From assembly GCA_965226025.1 (NCBI GenBank), contig CBDDCD010000002.1, forward strand, positions 806,001 to 870,000: 64,000 nt of DNA, in the 5' to 3' direction. Shown here one piece after another: positions 43,408-52,377 of the stretch (position 1 is its first letter; every line of letters starts with the position of its first letter). A program made the translations under genes and the position numbers. The stretch is from Moanibacter sp965226025 (GTDB taxonomy: Bacteria > Verrucomicrobiota > Verrucomicrobiia > Opitutales > UBA2987). The notes beneath the pieces are model-generated. The model saw only the letters and a program-made list of their open reading frames with translations, had not been told where the DNA came from and made no database searches.

Positions 43408-44925
43408 GTGAATCGTCGCCGTTTCATCCGGCTATCCAGTGGCGCCCTCCTCACCGGGCTGGCGGGAGGATGCGTCGGTCGGGAATCGAGGGCAGCGGAC
43501 TTTGAGGTTGTGGTGGCCTCGGACAGGGCTCGGGCGCATCGGCTTTTCGATGGGGAGGCCTTTCCGCTCGACGATGTCATCGACACGGAAACCATCATCG
43601 TAGGGGGCGGTATCGCGGGATTGGCGGCCGCTGCTCACCTCGGCGATCGAGAGTTTCGGCTCTTTGAATTGTCGGACCGTTGGGGTGGATCCTCCTCCAG
43701 CCAGCGTCACGGAAGGGAAGTATTCTCCCAGGGCGCCCACTACGAACTCGCCTATCCGGACTACTACGGGTCCGGGGCGCTCGGTCTACTGGAACGTCTC
43801 AACATCATTGAACTCGATGGTGTGCGCCGGATGTGGGATTTCCGGGAAAAACAGTACCTCATCGCTGGACCGGTTGAAAGCGTTTGCTTCGATGGCGGCG
43901 TGGCGCGGGAGAGCGTCTTGCCGGAATCGAATGGCCTTAAGGAGCGGTTCATCGATTTTCTTCGCCCTTATTTCGGCCGCATGCCCCTCCCCTCCCGCCT
44001 CATTGGCAATGAGGAGCGGAGGCTCAACGAGATCAACTTTCACGACTACCTCCGGGAGGAATTCGAGCTGCCGGAATCCCTGAGACGGGCGGTCGACTAC
44101 CAGATGGTTGACGACTACGGATCGACCGCCGACCAGGTGTCCGCCCTTGCCGGGGTGCATTACTATGCTTGCAGGCCCTATTACACGGAGAGCGTGGAGC
44201 TCTTTTCGCCTCCCCAGGGTAACGCCTACTTCGTGCAAAAACTGCTCGAGGTTCTATCACCGGAGCAGATTCATCTAAATAGCATGGTGAGAAGAATCTC
44301 GGTGAAGAGCAGGGGAATTGAAGTGGAGGTCAGGGATTTCACCGCCGGGAGGAAACGGCTCGTGCGGGGCCGAACTTTGATCTACGCGGGCCATAAACTT
44401 GGCTTGAAACACGTCCTTCCGGAAGCCTATCCAATGTTCGAAGAGACTCGGTATGCTCCCTGGCTGGTACTGAACTTCGTCCTTCGCGACCACTTCAGGG
44501 ACAGCGCCTTCTGGCAAAATGAGTGGCTCGGAAAGGAGACGGATTTTCTCGGATTCGTGGATTCAGACGCCCAATATAATCCGAATCCAAAGAAGCGCGT
44601 CCTGACGACCTACTTCTGCCTCCCGGAGGACCAGCGCAGTCGATTGACCTCACTGGACGATCGGTCTGAAGCCCGGCGCTGGGCAATCCGTGCTATGGAA
44701 CTGCTCAACAGAATGTTCAGCCAGCCGATCGACGAGCTCGTCGAGATCGTCTACATCAAAGCGATGGGGCACGCCATGCCAATTCCGGAACCGGGTTACC
44801 TGTTTCGCGATGCCAACGATGCCAGGCCCTACCGTGAGTTGGTGTTTGCCGGTGTCGACAACGGGCGCCTGCCCCTCTTTTTCGAGGCCCTGGATTCGGG
44901 GATCCAGGCTGTGGAGCTCCTCTAG
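43408..44925 (+). CDS. FAD-dependent oxidoreductase with Tat-type lipoprotein signal
   Basis: 505 residues from GTG. The N-terminus NRRRFIRLSSGALLTGLAGGC combines an RRRF twin-arginine-like motif with a lipobox Cys near residue 22, so it is probably exported folded and anchored as a lipoprotein. The dinucleotide fold is IIVGGGIAGLAAAAHL (about 63), followed by FELSDRWGGSSSSQRHGREV typical of amine oxidase/phytoene desaturase-like flavoproteins. The C-terminal FAD-binding segment is ELVFAGVDNGRLPLFFEALDSG. Amine-oxidising relatives act on polyamines, which would fit the spermidine synthase nearby, but the substrate is inferred only from context. The stop TAG is the first triplet of repeat C3. 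Confidence 0.78.
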   Translation: MNRRRFIRLSSGALLTGLAGGCVGRESRAADFEVVVASDRARAHRLFDGEAFPLDDVIDTETIIVGGGIAGLAAAAHLGDREFRLFELSDRWGGSSSSQRHGREVFSQGAHYELAYPDYYGSGALGLLERLNIIELDGVRRMWDFREKQYLIAGPVESVCFDGGVARESVLPESNGLKERFIDFLRPYFGRMPLPSRLIGNEERRLNEINFHDYLREEFELPESLRRAVDYQMVDDYGSTADQVSALAGVHYYACRPYYTESVELFSPPQGNAYFVQKLLEVLSPEQIHLNSMVRRISVKSRGIEVEVRDFTAGRKRLVRGRTLIYAGHKLGLKHVLPEAYPMFEETRYAPWLVLNFVLRDHFRDSAFWQNEWLGKETDFLGFVDSDAQYNPNPKKRVLTTYFCLPEDQRSRLTSLDDRSEARRWAIRAMELLNRMFSQPIDELVEIVYIKAMGHAMPIPEPGYLFRDANDARPYRELVFAGVDNGRLPLFFEALDSGIQAVELL

Positions 44926-45015
44926 CCCGCTTTTGGTGGCCACCACGCAGACACTTGTCGAGACCTATACTCTGCCGCCTTACGATGGTCGGTAAACTGT
45001 GAGAAAAGCGGGCTA
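44923..45015. repeat. Family C repeat copy C3 (93 bp)
   Basis: Starts TAGCCCGCTTTTGGTGG and ends GTGAGAAAAGCGGGCTA. The first triplet is the stop codon of the flavoprotein gene. Confidence 0.85.
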
Positions 45016-45112
45016 ATGATTTTCTGGACTTGATGGAACCCTATTCTAAGATCCCTTTGGATCTCGTTGCACTTCTTACAACGTTAACTCGGTATCGGAC
45101 CGTATCACTGAC

Positions 45113-46015
45113 ATGAATGAACTGATAAATTCCTGGACCAACATTGAGGACATCAAGCTGCTATTGGACCCGACGGCTTTGATTTTCCTCGCTGCCGTCA
45201 TCGTCGTCCTCTTCGTGGGCAAGCTCGTGAATGACTGGTGCACAAGCTACAATTTGAACGAAGAGCTCACAGTGAAAGACAACAAGGCCCTCGCCATGTC
45301 CTTCATGGGATATATCTTCGCCATTGGGATCATCATCTGGGGTGTTCTTCTGAGTCCGACTGCGGCTGATGCGGGCGGATTCTGGGGAAGCGGTATCTGG
45401 TCGCAGCTCGGAGCAACGGCCATATGGGCGGTGATCGGGATCGTCCTTCTCCAGTTGGCGAGGATCATAAACGACCGCCTGTTGCTCTACAAATTCAGGA
45501 ATGTCAAAGAGATCATCGAGGACCAGAATGTCGGCACCGGGGTTGTGCAGGGCAGCGCCTATATCGGGTCCGGACTCATCATTATGGCCGCCGTCTACGG
45601 AGAGGGCAGTGGATCGCCCGTCGTCGATGTTATCTCGACGCTGGTTTACTTTGTAGCCGGCCAGCTGGCCTTCATCCTATTCGGACTCGTTTACTCGAAA
45701 GTGAGTCGGTATGACCTGCACGACGAGATCGAGAAGGACAATGTGGCGGCCGGGGTCGGATTCGGCATGACCTTGATTGCGGTGGGTATCCTCATGTGTG
45801 GCTACATCCTTAAGAACTCATCCCTTCCCGGGCTTCTTGTATGGTTTGTCATTTGCTGCCTCCTCCTCTTCATCTGCCGCTACCTTGTCGATAAGCTCAT
45901 CCTCCCTGGGACTCTGCTCGACGAAGAAATCAGCAAGGATCGGAACTGGGGTGCGGCCCTGGTCGAGGGAATCTCGGCGATTTCTCTGTCCCTGATCCTG
46001 ATCGCGATTTTCTAA
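45113..46015 (+). CDS. DUF350 membrane protein (YjfL-like), duplicated domain
   Basis: 300 residues with about eight membrane helices, twice the length of E. coli YjfL. Two DUF350 units are seen: the first around KDNKALAMSFMGYIFAIGII, the second around EKDNVAAGVGFGMTLIAVGIL, each followed by a hydrophobic pair and a charged KLILP- or NDRLL-type turn. DUF350 proteins are typical partners of PspA, spermidine synthase and glutathionylspermidine synthase-like genes in stress loci. Function unknown. It stands downstream of the flavoprotein across repeat C3, on the same strand. Confidence 0.85.
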   Translation: MNELINSWTNIEDIKLLLDPTALIFLAAVIVVLFVGKLVNDWCTSYNLNEELTVKDNKALAMSFMGYIFAIGIIIWGVLLSPTAADAGGFWGSGIWSQLGATAIWAVIGIVLLQLARIINDRLLLYKFRNVKEIIEDQNVGTGVVQGSAYIGSGLIIMAAVYGEGSGSPVVDVISTLVYFVAGQLAFILFGLVYSKVSRYDLHDEIEKDNVAAGVGFGMTLIAVGILMCGYILKNSSLPGLLVWFVICCLLLFICRYLVDKLILPGTLLDEEISKDRNWGAALVEGISAISLSLILIAIF

Positions 46016-46195
46016 TTGATCAGCAACCGATCGACAAGGGCCATCTCATAAACGGCGTGTCCGGTACACCTCGCCGCAGTCCCTGCGAAGACGGGCGGAC
46101 GCGCCGCAGAATGCGGACCGACCTTGAATGTCCATCTTTAGAATCCGCAACCAATGAAAGCACGGCAAAGGATGCGAAAAGCGAAGTAAAACAAC

Positions 46196-46750
46196 ATGAG
46201 ACGCTCAATATCAGTATTGCTTTTTCTATTTACCGGTACCGTTTCCCACGCCGGCGTATATGTCCCCGAGGGGCATATCGGAATCGCAGCAATCAATGGA
46301 GAGATCCTACCAGAAACGATCGCCGAGGGTACCCACGAAACCCTCAATCCAGAATATGATTGGTTCATTTTTGATCTGAGCGAACAAGCCTATGTTGACC
46401 GTGTCTATCTACAGCCATCAGCCGAGGCCGAAAGAAACATCACAATTGTGGTGAGCGTCCGTTTCAAACTGATTCCCGAGCGTCTTCCGGATCTTCTGCG
46501 GCTAAGCGGAAGCAAGATACTTTCTGATCCCGGATTTTTTCACCCCAGGGTACATCACGTCGTGGGCATCTCTCTTCGCCACGTGGAACAACTCGAAGAC
46601 CTGCATCGACCCGATGTGAGAGAGTATTTTAACGAAATGATCACAAAGCAATTGCGCGGAAGAGTAAAAAGGGGCCTCGCAATGGAAATTATCGAAGCGA
46701 GAATCGTCTATTTTAGGATTCGCCAAGGGAGCATCGAGCCGACCTTTTGA
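46196..46750 (+). CDS. Secreted SPFH/Band 7-like protein
   Basis: 184 residues. A signal peptide of about 19 residues (ISVLLFLFTGTVSHA) precedes a small domain with features of the SPFH/prohibitin family: GVYVPEGHIGIAAINGEILP, EGTHETLNPEYDWFIFDLSEQ, and NITIVVSVRFKLIPERLPDLL. The coiled-coil tail of true prohibitins is missing, so it is a short or truncated member. Probably periplasmic. It follows DUF350 after 180 bases; SPFH and PspA proteins often share envelope-stress neighbourhoods. Family call is moderate. Confidence 0.65.
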   Translation: MRRSISVLLFLFTGTVSHAGVYVPEGHIGIAAINGEILPETIAEGTHETLNPEYDWFIFDLSEQAYVDRVYLQPSAEAERNITIVVSVRFKLIPERLPDLLRLSGSKILSDPGFFHPRVHHVVGISLRHVEQLEDLHRPDVREYFNEMITKQLRGRVKRGLAMEIIEARIVYFRIRQGSIEPTF

Positions 46751-46808
46751 ATATGTGGGGATGGGAGAAAGAGGTAATCCATCGAACGCGCACGACTAGG
46801 CACAAGAT

Positions 46809-46909
46809 TGGAGGGGGGCTAGGGCCTTCGAGCCCTAGAATGAATTGAAACCCGACGCTCTTTTCAAATTATTCGAAGCGGCCCGGGCTCGAGGGCCCTA
46901 GCCCCTCCA
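46809..46909. repeat. Family F paired-palindrome element F2
   Basis: Left unit TGGAGGGGGGCTAGGGCC with CGAGCCCTAG, right unit GGGCTCGAGGGCCCTAGCCC with CTCCA, inverted to each other about 50 bases apart. Size and plan equal F1 (41811-41917), while the spacer differs. Confidence 0.75.
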
Positions 46910-46927
46910 GGTTTCCTTACCGCTGCA

Positions 46928-47635
46928 GTGAAAAGCTCCCCACTCAGAATCTGGCTTGGAGTGGCGCCGGCGATGGTGGTGCCGCTGATCGCCTCCCTTT
47001 TCTATTTCGTCTGGTTCAGTGAGTACACGTTTGCCCGTTTCGTTTACGGCGGCACCAAAGTATTCACCCTCGTTTGGCCCGTGATCGCAGTGTGGTGGGT
47101 CTTCCACGAAAAACTTCCGAAATGGAGTTTCAAGGACTCTCTCCATTGGAGGGCTCTACCTGTCGGTCTCGGAGCCGGGCTTCTGATCGTGCTCATCGCT
47201 TTCGCTCTCATGAGGACACCGGTCGGTGAGATGGTTCGCGGGAGCTCCGGGCGAATCAGCGCCAAGGTCAACGACCTTGGAATCATGAGTTACTACTGGT
47301 CTTTTGCCGTCTTTCTATCCGTCTTCCATTCCCTTATCGAGGAGTACTACTGGCGCTGGTTTGTCTTTGGGCAACTTGCCCGGCTCCTCCCCGCGACCTG
47401 GGCCCATGCCCTCGCCGGTCTTTCCTTCTCCGCCCATCATATCGTCATCGCAACCCAATACTTCCCTTTTGCTTATGGAGTGGTGCTGGGTCTCCTCGTC
47501 GGAGTAGGTGGCGTGATCTGGAGTCTTCTCTACGCGAGGCAGAAGACACTCACGGGCGCTTGGATCTGCCACATGGCGGTCGACTTCGGAATCATGATCA
47601 TCGGATACAATCTTCTCAATCCGAGCAACTCTTAG
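46928..47635 (+). CDS. CPBP family intramembrane metalloprotease
   Basis: 235 residues from GTG, about seven helices. The family motifs are SLIEEYYWRWFVFGQL (Glu-Glu-x3-Arg, about residue 138), FSAHHIVIA (about 168) and GAWICHMAVD (about 213), which carry the glutamates and histidines of the CAAX protease/bacteriocin-processing (Abi) superfamily. Substrate unknown. It starts 19 bases after repeat F2 and has no obvious operon partner. The stretch 47636-47922 that follows holds no recognisable gene or structure. Confidence 0.85.
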   Translation: MKSSPLRIWLGVAPAMVVPLIASLFYFVWFSEYTFARFVYGGTKVFTLVWPVIAVWWVFHEKLPKWSFKDSLHWRALPVGLGAGLLIVLIAFALMRTPVGEMVRGSSGRISAKVNDLGIMSYYWSFAVFLSVFHSLIEEYYWRWFVFGQLARLLPATWAHALAGLSFSAHHIVIATQYFPFAYGVVLGLLVGVGGVIWSLLYARQKTLTGAWICHMAVDFGIMIIGYNLLNPSNS

Positions 47636-47922
47636 GTCAGGGGCCACAGCCACGAGCGTACCTGGCAGGACGACCGCGTCAGATCAATCACTTCGCAAAC
47701 TGGAACGAGAATACATCCGCGTTCCGAGCTCAATGGCCTCTTCCCCCAACGCCGAACTGATCAGGAGTGGTAGTATTCCAATCAGAACTGGGCGCATCGC
47801 TCTTTGCGGGTAGTTACAGAGCCTTAGTACTCGAGTACTTAGCTCAACAGCTCCGCCTCTACCGTGCGAATAACCCAGCGGGCTCTTTTTTCGTAGCGGA
47901 TGCCGGGTTCGGTCTGTTCGTC

Positions 47923-49059
47923 CTAGATGATCAAGAGTCTGTCCGGCTCGGTCTCGACGGCAACGACATACCCGGTGCTGCGGCTGTCGGATATGGTGGT
48001 AACTGACTCCCAGGTGATCCCATCGTCCGGGCTCAGCATGAGCTTGTTATCACCGATGATCTCTCCCGCCGCCGAAACAAAGGACATGCTGTCGCCAGTC
48101 CTTCCGAAGCTGCACAAGAGCGAACCGATTGAGAGGCGAAGGAGTCCGGGTCTGACACCGCAGACATCGAGGGGCTGAAGCTCGGACCAGCTGACGCCGC
48201 CATCGCTCGAGTAGGTCTGGAACAGCGGCGTGGGCTCATTGTATCTACTGCGAACGACACAGATGACATGACCCTCACGAGTGAGCTCCAGACAGGCTTC
48301 GCTGAAACGGTGGTCGGGGTGATCGATGGTGGATGCGAGCGACCAAGTTGCTCCGTCGTCAGTCGATTTGAGAAACCCGGTCGCCATCTTCTTTTCCGTT
48401 TCCCCAAAATTGCACTGGCAGGTGACGAGGAGCCCGCCGCCGGGGAGCTTGATGATGCGGTCCGTGGGAAACGCTTCGGCGGCTCGTTCGCTGCCGACGA
48501 CATCTGAAATCAACCACCTACCGAATTTCGTGGGCCTACGCGGAAACGGAGTACTGGGACTGCGCTTGATCTGAAACGGCCTTATGACGCTGATACCGGG
48601 AATTTCACAGGGCACCAGGGTGAGACCCTCGAAGGTGACACCACCATCGCGCGAGCGGTTGCCTATCAGACTCAGGCCGCCGTCGGGCCGTTGCCAGCAC
48701 GGCGTCCTTTCGTGTCCGAGAAGATACACCGTTCCGTCATCGAGGACACACCCGGAAGAAGTGGCGTATTTCTCGCCCTCGGGATCGATCTGCCACGTGC
48801 GACCCCTGTCATGCGATCGAATTCCACAGACGCGCCTGAACCAGTGGTCATCGTCGGCCGTGAAATGAACAACCAGATCTCCGTTGGGCAAATCCATGAG
48901 GGAGTGCATGTGCATCGGTCCGATGGGCTGTACACCCCGATCGGCATCTTCCGGGTCGAGCTTGCCGGGCTCCGGTTCGAAATCCGGGAAATCTCGCTCC
49001 AGATCTCCAGTGGAGTAGATGATGCTGGATTCAGATAACTCTATCCTCGTCTCAGACAT
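47923..49059 (-). CDS. Sialidase-like BNR/Asp-box repeat protein
   Basis: 378 residues from the ATG at 49059. A longer frame to 49122 would read back through repeat C4 and is not preferred. Five Asp-box-type repeats mark a six-bladed sialidase-like propeller: SHDRGRTW, SRDGGVTF, STDDGATWS, SSDGGVSW and SPDDGITW. The N-terminal HSLMDLPNGDLVVHF and the arginines in SEACLELTREGHVICVVRSR and GVRPGLLRL resemble the sialidase/exo-sialidase superfamily, although the full Arg triad cannot be proved by eye. There is no signal peptide, so it may act in the cytoplasm on imported glycans. Glycoside specificity unknown. Confidence 0.8.
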   Translation of the reverse strand: MSETRIELSESSIIYSTGDLERDFPDFEPEPGKLDPEDADRGVQPIGPMHMHSLMDLPNGDLVVHFTADDDHWFRRVCGIRSHDRGRTWQIDPEGEKYATSSGCVLDDGTVYLLGHERTPCWQRPDGGLSLIGNRSRDGGVTFEGLTLVPCEIPGISVIRPFQIKRSPSTPFPRRPTKFGRWLISDVVGSERAAEAFPTDRIIKLPGGGLLVTCQCNFGETEKKMATGFLKSTDDGATWSLASTIDHPDHRFSEACLELTREGHVICVVRSRYNEPTPLFQTYSSDGGVSWSELQPLDVCGVRPGLLRLSIGSLLCSFGRTGDSMSFVSAAGEIIGDNKLMLSPDDGITWESVTTISDSRSTGYVVAVETEPDRLLII

Positions 49060-49068
49060 GAGCACACC

Positions 49069-49161
49069 TAGCCTGCTTTTCTCACAAATTTTAGAGGACC
49101 CGTTTGCGATTTGATGCCCCATCCTTTTCCAGGCGTTAGGTTGAGGACAAAAAGCGGGCTA
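49069..49161. repeat. Family C repeat copy C4 (93 bp)
   Basis: Starts TAGCCTGCTTTTCTCAC, continues AAATTTTAGAGGACCCG and ends GACAAAAAGCGGGCTA. It lies in the promoter region of the sialidase-like gene. Confidence 0.85.
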
Positions 49162-49220
49162 ACCCACAGAATGGCACAGAAGTTCTTGAGGAGTTTCACC
49201 GATCGGACATATTCTGTTAT

Positions 49221-49252
49221 AAGCCTGGAAATCGTCCCCGATTTTCAGGCTT
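49221..49252 (-). terminator. Hairpin at the 3' end of the GNAT gene
   Basis: AAGCCTGGAAATCG (49221-49234) pairs with CGATTTTCAGGCTT (49239-49252) with one mismatch around TCCC. It covers the acetyltransferase stop codon; the downstream minus strand lacks a long T run. Confidence 0.5.
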
Positions 49253-49706
49253 TCTTCATCGCCACCAGGTAGGGCTCGAATCCCAACTTCGCCCAAAACT
49301 CCTGCCCACCCGGATTTGTTGCCAGAACATCTATGGAAACCTCCTTTCCACCGAATCGCTGGGTCTCCAGCAACCGATAGGCTGCCCTCCCCAATCCACG
49401 TCCCCGATATTCACTCTCAATATAGAACTGACGCAAATAGACCACTTCCTGCTCAGGAAAATAGTAGTCAGCTTGAAACCGGTACACGGAATAGCCAACT
49501 GTCGATTCAGCACGTTCGAACAGGTCAATCTGCCACTCTTCTCCGTTCAACCACTTTCCGATTCGCTCCTCAATCTCGCCTAACGTATACGGATTACGAC
49601 TACCTTGGTCTTCCACCAGTCGCTTATTCATCGAGGCCAGGAGCACGACGTCGGCCTCACCGGCGTGACGTAATAAGAGAGCAACTCCTTCACGATTGTC
49701 ATTCAC
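49245..49706 (-). CDS. GNAT family N-acetyltransferase
   Basis: 153 residues, a single GNAT domain. The acetyl-CoA binding motif A is VVYLRQFYIESEYRGRGLGR (R-G-x-G-L-G type, about residue 100), followed by AAYRLLE. Motif B is visible as SIDVLATNPGGQEFWAKLGF (about 123-142), which is typical for small-molecule acetyltransferases. Substrate unknown. It stands alone, upstream of the sialidase-like gene on the same strand, with a hairpin covering its stop codon. Confidence 0.88.
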   Translation of the reverse strand: MNDNREGVALLLRHAGEADVVLLASMNKRLVEDQGSRNPYTLGEIEERIGKWLNGEEWQIDLFERAESTVGYSVYRFQADYYFPEQEVVYLRQFYIESEYRGRGLGRAAYRLLETQRFGGKEVSIDVLATNPGGQEFWAKLGFEPYLVAMKKA

Positions 49707-49830
49707 ATCAAAACCGTTTCGCGCAACGGAGGAAACGGCTCCTCGTCCTTACGCTTGGAATATGGGTCATTTGCGCTACCTTCGCTACCCTCTCTCGCTA
49801 GAGAGATTCCATTTATCGCACGGCGAGAAA

Positions 49831-49903
49831 TGGGCCCTGAGGGATTTGAACCCCCGACCAAAGGATTATGAGTCCTCTGCTCTAACCGCTGAGCTAAGGG
49901 CCC
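49831..49903 (-). tRNA. tRNA with anticodon CAU (Met or lysidine-type Ile2)
   Basis: 73 nt on the minus strand. Acceptor GGGCCCT pairs with AGGGCCC, discriminator A, D arm AGCTCAGCGGTTAGAGCA, anticodon arm GAGGA-CTCATAA-TCCTT giving CAU, and T arm GGGGGTTCAAATCCCTC. The 3' CCA is not encoded. The GAGGACTCATAATCC arm resembles elongator Met as well as Ile2 tRNAs; without a TilS identity analysis I cannot decide. Confidence 0.92.
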
Positions 49904-50083
49904 GGAGGAATTGTTGATCAATAAGAGGATAGTGCAGGCCGCTCGATCAAGTGGCAATAACCAGTTTGAAAATACTGCGCCGATCTTCACCCTGCTGAAA
50001 GAGGCTACGGCTAGGTATTGGACTACGGGGCCAGGCAAGAAATTGGAGGACTGTCGAAGAACCGAAAAGGAGCCCATTCTCTC

Positions 50084-50198
50084 CGTCGTCAACTTTGTCG
50101 CGAGCTTTGTGGGATTCTTTGGTCGTAAGCTTGGTCGGTATGGTCGGCAGCAGGTGGAAGGTCGATCCGACAAAGTTGACGACGAAGCTTACGACCAA
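50084..50198. repeat. Family G repeat G1 with two interleaved inverted pairs
   Basis: CGTCGTCAACTTTGTCG (50084-50100) is perfectly inverted at 50168-50184, and TTGGTCGTAAGCTT (50119-50132) at 50185-50198. The pairs interleave, so both stems together would form a pseudoknot. The rest of 49904-50290 has no gene. Confidence 0.75.
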
Positions 50199-50290
50199 GT
50201 TTTAGGATGCCCTTCTTAAGGACTGGAATCTCGACCGATAATTGATACTATCGGGATTTCCCAGCGACCTAGAATTCTTCTTAGAGACGC

Positions 50291-51235
50291 ATGTCCCAAA
50301 CAGTTGTAACCGCCGGCACCTCGGGATCACTCGATGTTCGCAACGTCACGGTGAAGGCGGGGGGGCTCCGGATTCTCAGTCAGATTGGCCTGTCTCTTTT
50401 CCCGGGAGAGCTCTGTGCCGTGCTCGGGCCATCAGGGGCGGGCAAGAGTACCTTAATCAAAGTTCTGCTCGACATACGGGAGCCGGACGAAGGCACGGTC
50501 CTGATCGGCGGCCAGCCGGTCAAGGAGAGCGGCCCGGTGGGTTACGTGCCCCAAGACGATGCCCTCCATCGCGACCTCACGGTCTGGCGCGAGCTCGACT
50601 ATGCCGTGCAGTTGCGGCTACCCAGTCTTTCGCCCGCTGAGCGGGAGGAGAAAATTCTCCGAGCGACTCACGCGGTGGGACTCGAGGAGAGGAAGAAGAC
50701 CCGGATTCGCAGTCTCTCTGGGGGACAGCGCAAGCGGGTGTCGGTGGCTCTGGAACTGCTTACGAGTCCACATCTTCTCATTCTCGATGAGCCCACCAGC
50801 GGACTTGATCCGGGCCTTGAAGCAAAGATGATGACGCTCTTCGCCAAGATCGCCTCTGAGGGCCGGATCGTTCTCGTGGCCACTCACGCCATGGAGAGCA
50901 TTGAGCGCTGTCAGGCCTTGATCCTAATCGTGCAGGGCCATCTCGCCTTTTTCGGCGAGCCACTAGATGCACTGCAGTACTTCGATGTTGAGCGCTACGT
51001 CGATATCTTCACGAAACTCGACCAGCGGAGCCCTCAGGAATGGCAGAGTTCCTACTTCAATCACCCGGCAAGGATGAGTTTCGCGGAGAGACCCGCGCCC
51101 GGGCCTTCGAGCAATATCGAAGCGGCCGACCCCGCTCCGGAACCAATTGTTGCGAAGCCAACGGGACAGGAAGCATTCGACGGACAAGCGGCGCTGGCAG
51201 CACTGAAGGAGAAGATGAAGCAGAAAGAGGAATGA
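50291..51235 (+). CDS. ABC transporter ATP-binding protein (ABCG/ABC-2 type)
   Basis: 314 residues. Walker A LGPSGAGKSTLIK (about 51), Q-loop VPQDDALHRDLTVWREL, signature SLSGGQRKRVSVALELL (about 150), Walker B LLILDEPTSGLDPG and the switch His in VATHAMESIER. The layout with the ELDYAVQLRLP segment and a C-terminal tail of about 80 residues resembles ABCG/White-type half transporters split into separate ATPase and membrane proteins. The permease gene follows at 51623, separated by 387 bases of repeats. Substrate unknown; ABC-2 systems export lipids, polysaccharides or drugs. Confidence 0.9.
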   Translation: MSQTVVTAGTSGSLDVRNVTVKAGGLRILSQIGLSLFPGELCAVLGPSGAGKSTLIKVLLDIREPDEGTVLIGGQPVKESGPVGYVPQDDALHRDLTVWRELDYAVQLRLPSLSPAEREEKILRATHAVGLEERKKTRIRSLSGGQRKRVSVALELLTSPHLLILDEPTSGLDPGLEAKMMTLFAKIASEGRIVLVATHAMESIERCQALILIVQGHLAFFGEPLDALQYFDVERYVDIFTKLDQRSPQEWQSSYFNHPARMSFAERPAPGPSSNIEAADPAPEPIVAKPTGQEAFDGQAALAALKEKMKQKEE

Positions 51236-51622
51236 GAAACCACAGATTACCGGTAGCAGCGAAGCCGCAACTTGGATAGCGCGAAAAGAGAAAGTTAACC
51301 ACGGATTACACTGATGGGCACGGATAGAGAAAGAATATCCTTCTGCACCCTCAACTCACATTCGCATTTCCCATCCGTCCGTATCCGCGATTCAATCCGT
51401 CAAAAAGTAGCTTATAATGTATACGATACGAAAGCAAACCACGGAGGACACGGAGAAGACTATGAGAAACGCTCTCACATCTCCTCCGTGTCTCCGTGTC
51501 CTCCGTGGTTCTCTTCTCTTTGGTTGCGGCTTCGCTGCGCTAGGCCCCCCGTGGTTTGCTTCTTATAAAGTGGCCCCAGAGTCCGACTAATCTGAGAAAT
51601 CTGCGGCCATAATCTGCTTATC
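51236..51622. repeat. Gene-free interval with family H (ACCACGGA-type) repeats
   Basis: TTAACCACGGATTACACTGA begins at 51295 and its degraded inverse, CCGTATCCGCGATTCAATCC, lies near 51384. A second unit AACCACGGAGGACACGGAGA (51437) is inverted by CTCCGTGTCCTCCGTGGTT ending at 51513. Such ACCACGGAGGACACGG repeats occur in many bacterial genomes. No gene is seen here. Confidence 0.7.
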
Positions 51623-52363
51623 ATGGAAACCGCCGGCAGCACCCGCTCCCAGACTTGGACGCTTTCCGCGCGCTACTTCGATTGCATGGTGGGCGATCTG
51701 AAGAGCATTTTTCTGCTCCTTGCCCAAGCTCCCTTAATCGGTTGGTTCTGCACCTTGGTCTGGGGTTCGCTGGAGCAGGATACTCCAACCCTCTACTTCA
51801 TACTCTGCCTTTCGTCGGTCTGGTTCGGATGCATCACGGCCTGCCGCGAGATTGTCAAGGAACGTCCCATTCTCGAGAGGGAGCGCTTTTTTCGGCTCTC
51901 CCTCTTCGGCTACGTTTCCTCCAAGGTCATCATCCTCGCCGGGATCGGGCTCCTTCAAGTTGTCCTTCCGCAGATGGCCGTGGAATGGGAGATCAATCTC
52001 AAGGGACCGATGCTCGTTCAACTGGCCGCGCTTTTGGGCGGCTCTCTCTGTGGCAACGGATTAGGGCTGCTGGTTTCGGCCCTGGCGGGAACCCAGGAGC
52101 GAGCCGTCTTCGCCGTTCCATTGCTCATCATTCCACAGATCCTCTTTTCCGAGTTCGCCATTCCCAAAGAGTATTTCGGAGACGTGGTTTCCGTCATCGA
52201 AAAATTCATGCCCGTTCGCTGGGCTTACCAGATCTTTCTCGAGGCTGCCGCCGACGAGCCTAAATGGCATATGGCGGCTCTGTCGTTTCTTGTCCTCTTC
52301 GCCTACGGATCGATTCTGACTTTGCTCGCCACGATCGCGCTGGTTCCGAGGAGGGAGATGTGA
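51623..52363 (+). CDS. ABC-2 type transporter permease
   Basis: 246 residues with about six helices in the ABC-2 membrane order. Conserved features are the amphipathic connecting helix (ERPILERERFFRLSLFGYVSSK), the CREIVKERP motif of ABCG-type permeases and the late SEFAIPKEYFGDVVSVIEKFMPVRW region typical of the ABC2 membrane domain. It is the membrane half for the ATPase at 50291. The two genes probably form one exporter although repeats have expanded the gap between them. Confidence 0.83.
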   Translation: METAGSTRSQTWTLSARYFDCMVGDLKSIFLLLAQAPLIGWFCTLVWGSLEQDTPTLYFILCLSSVWFGCITACREIVKERPILERERFFRLSLFGYVSSKVIILAGIGLLQVVLPQMAVEWEINLKGPMLVQLAALLGGSLCGNGLGLLVSALAGTQERAVFAVPLLIIPQILFSEFAIPKEYFGDVVSVIEKFMPVRWAYQIFLEAAADEPKWHMAALSFLVLFAYGSILTLLATIALVPRREM

Positions 52364-52377
52364 GAGGAGTGTGGAGA

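Noticed and set aside
49060..49122. Longer sialidase start at 49122
   Set aside because: It would translate the family C repe end region; the ATG at 49059 starts directly at the conserved part.
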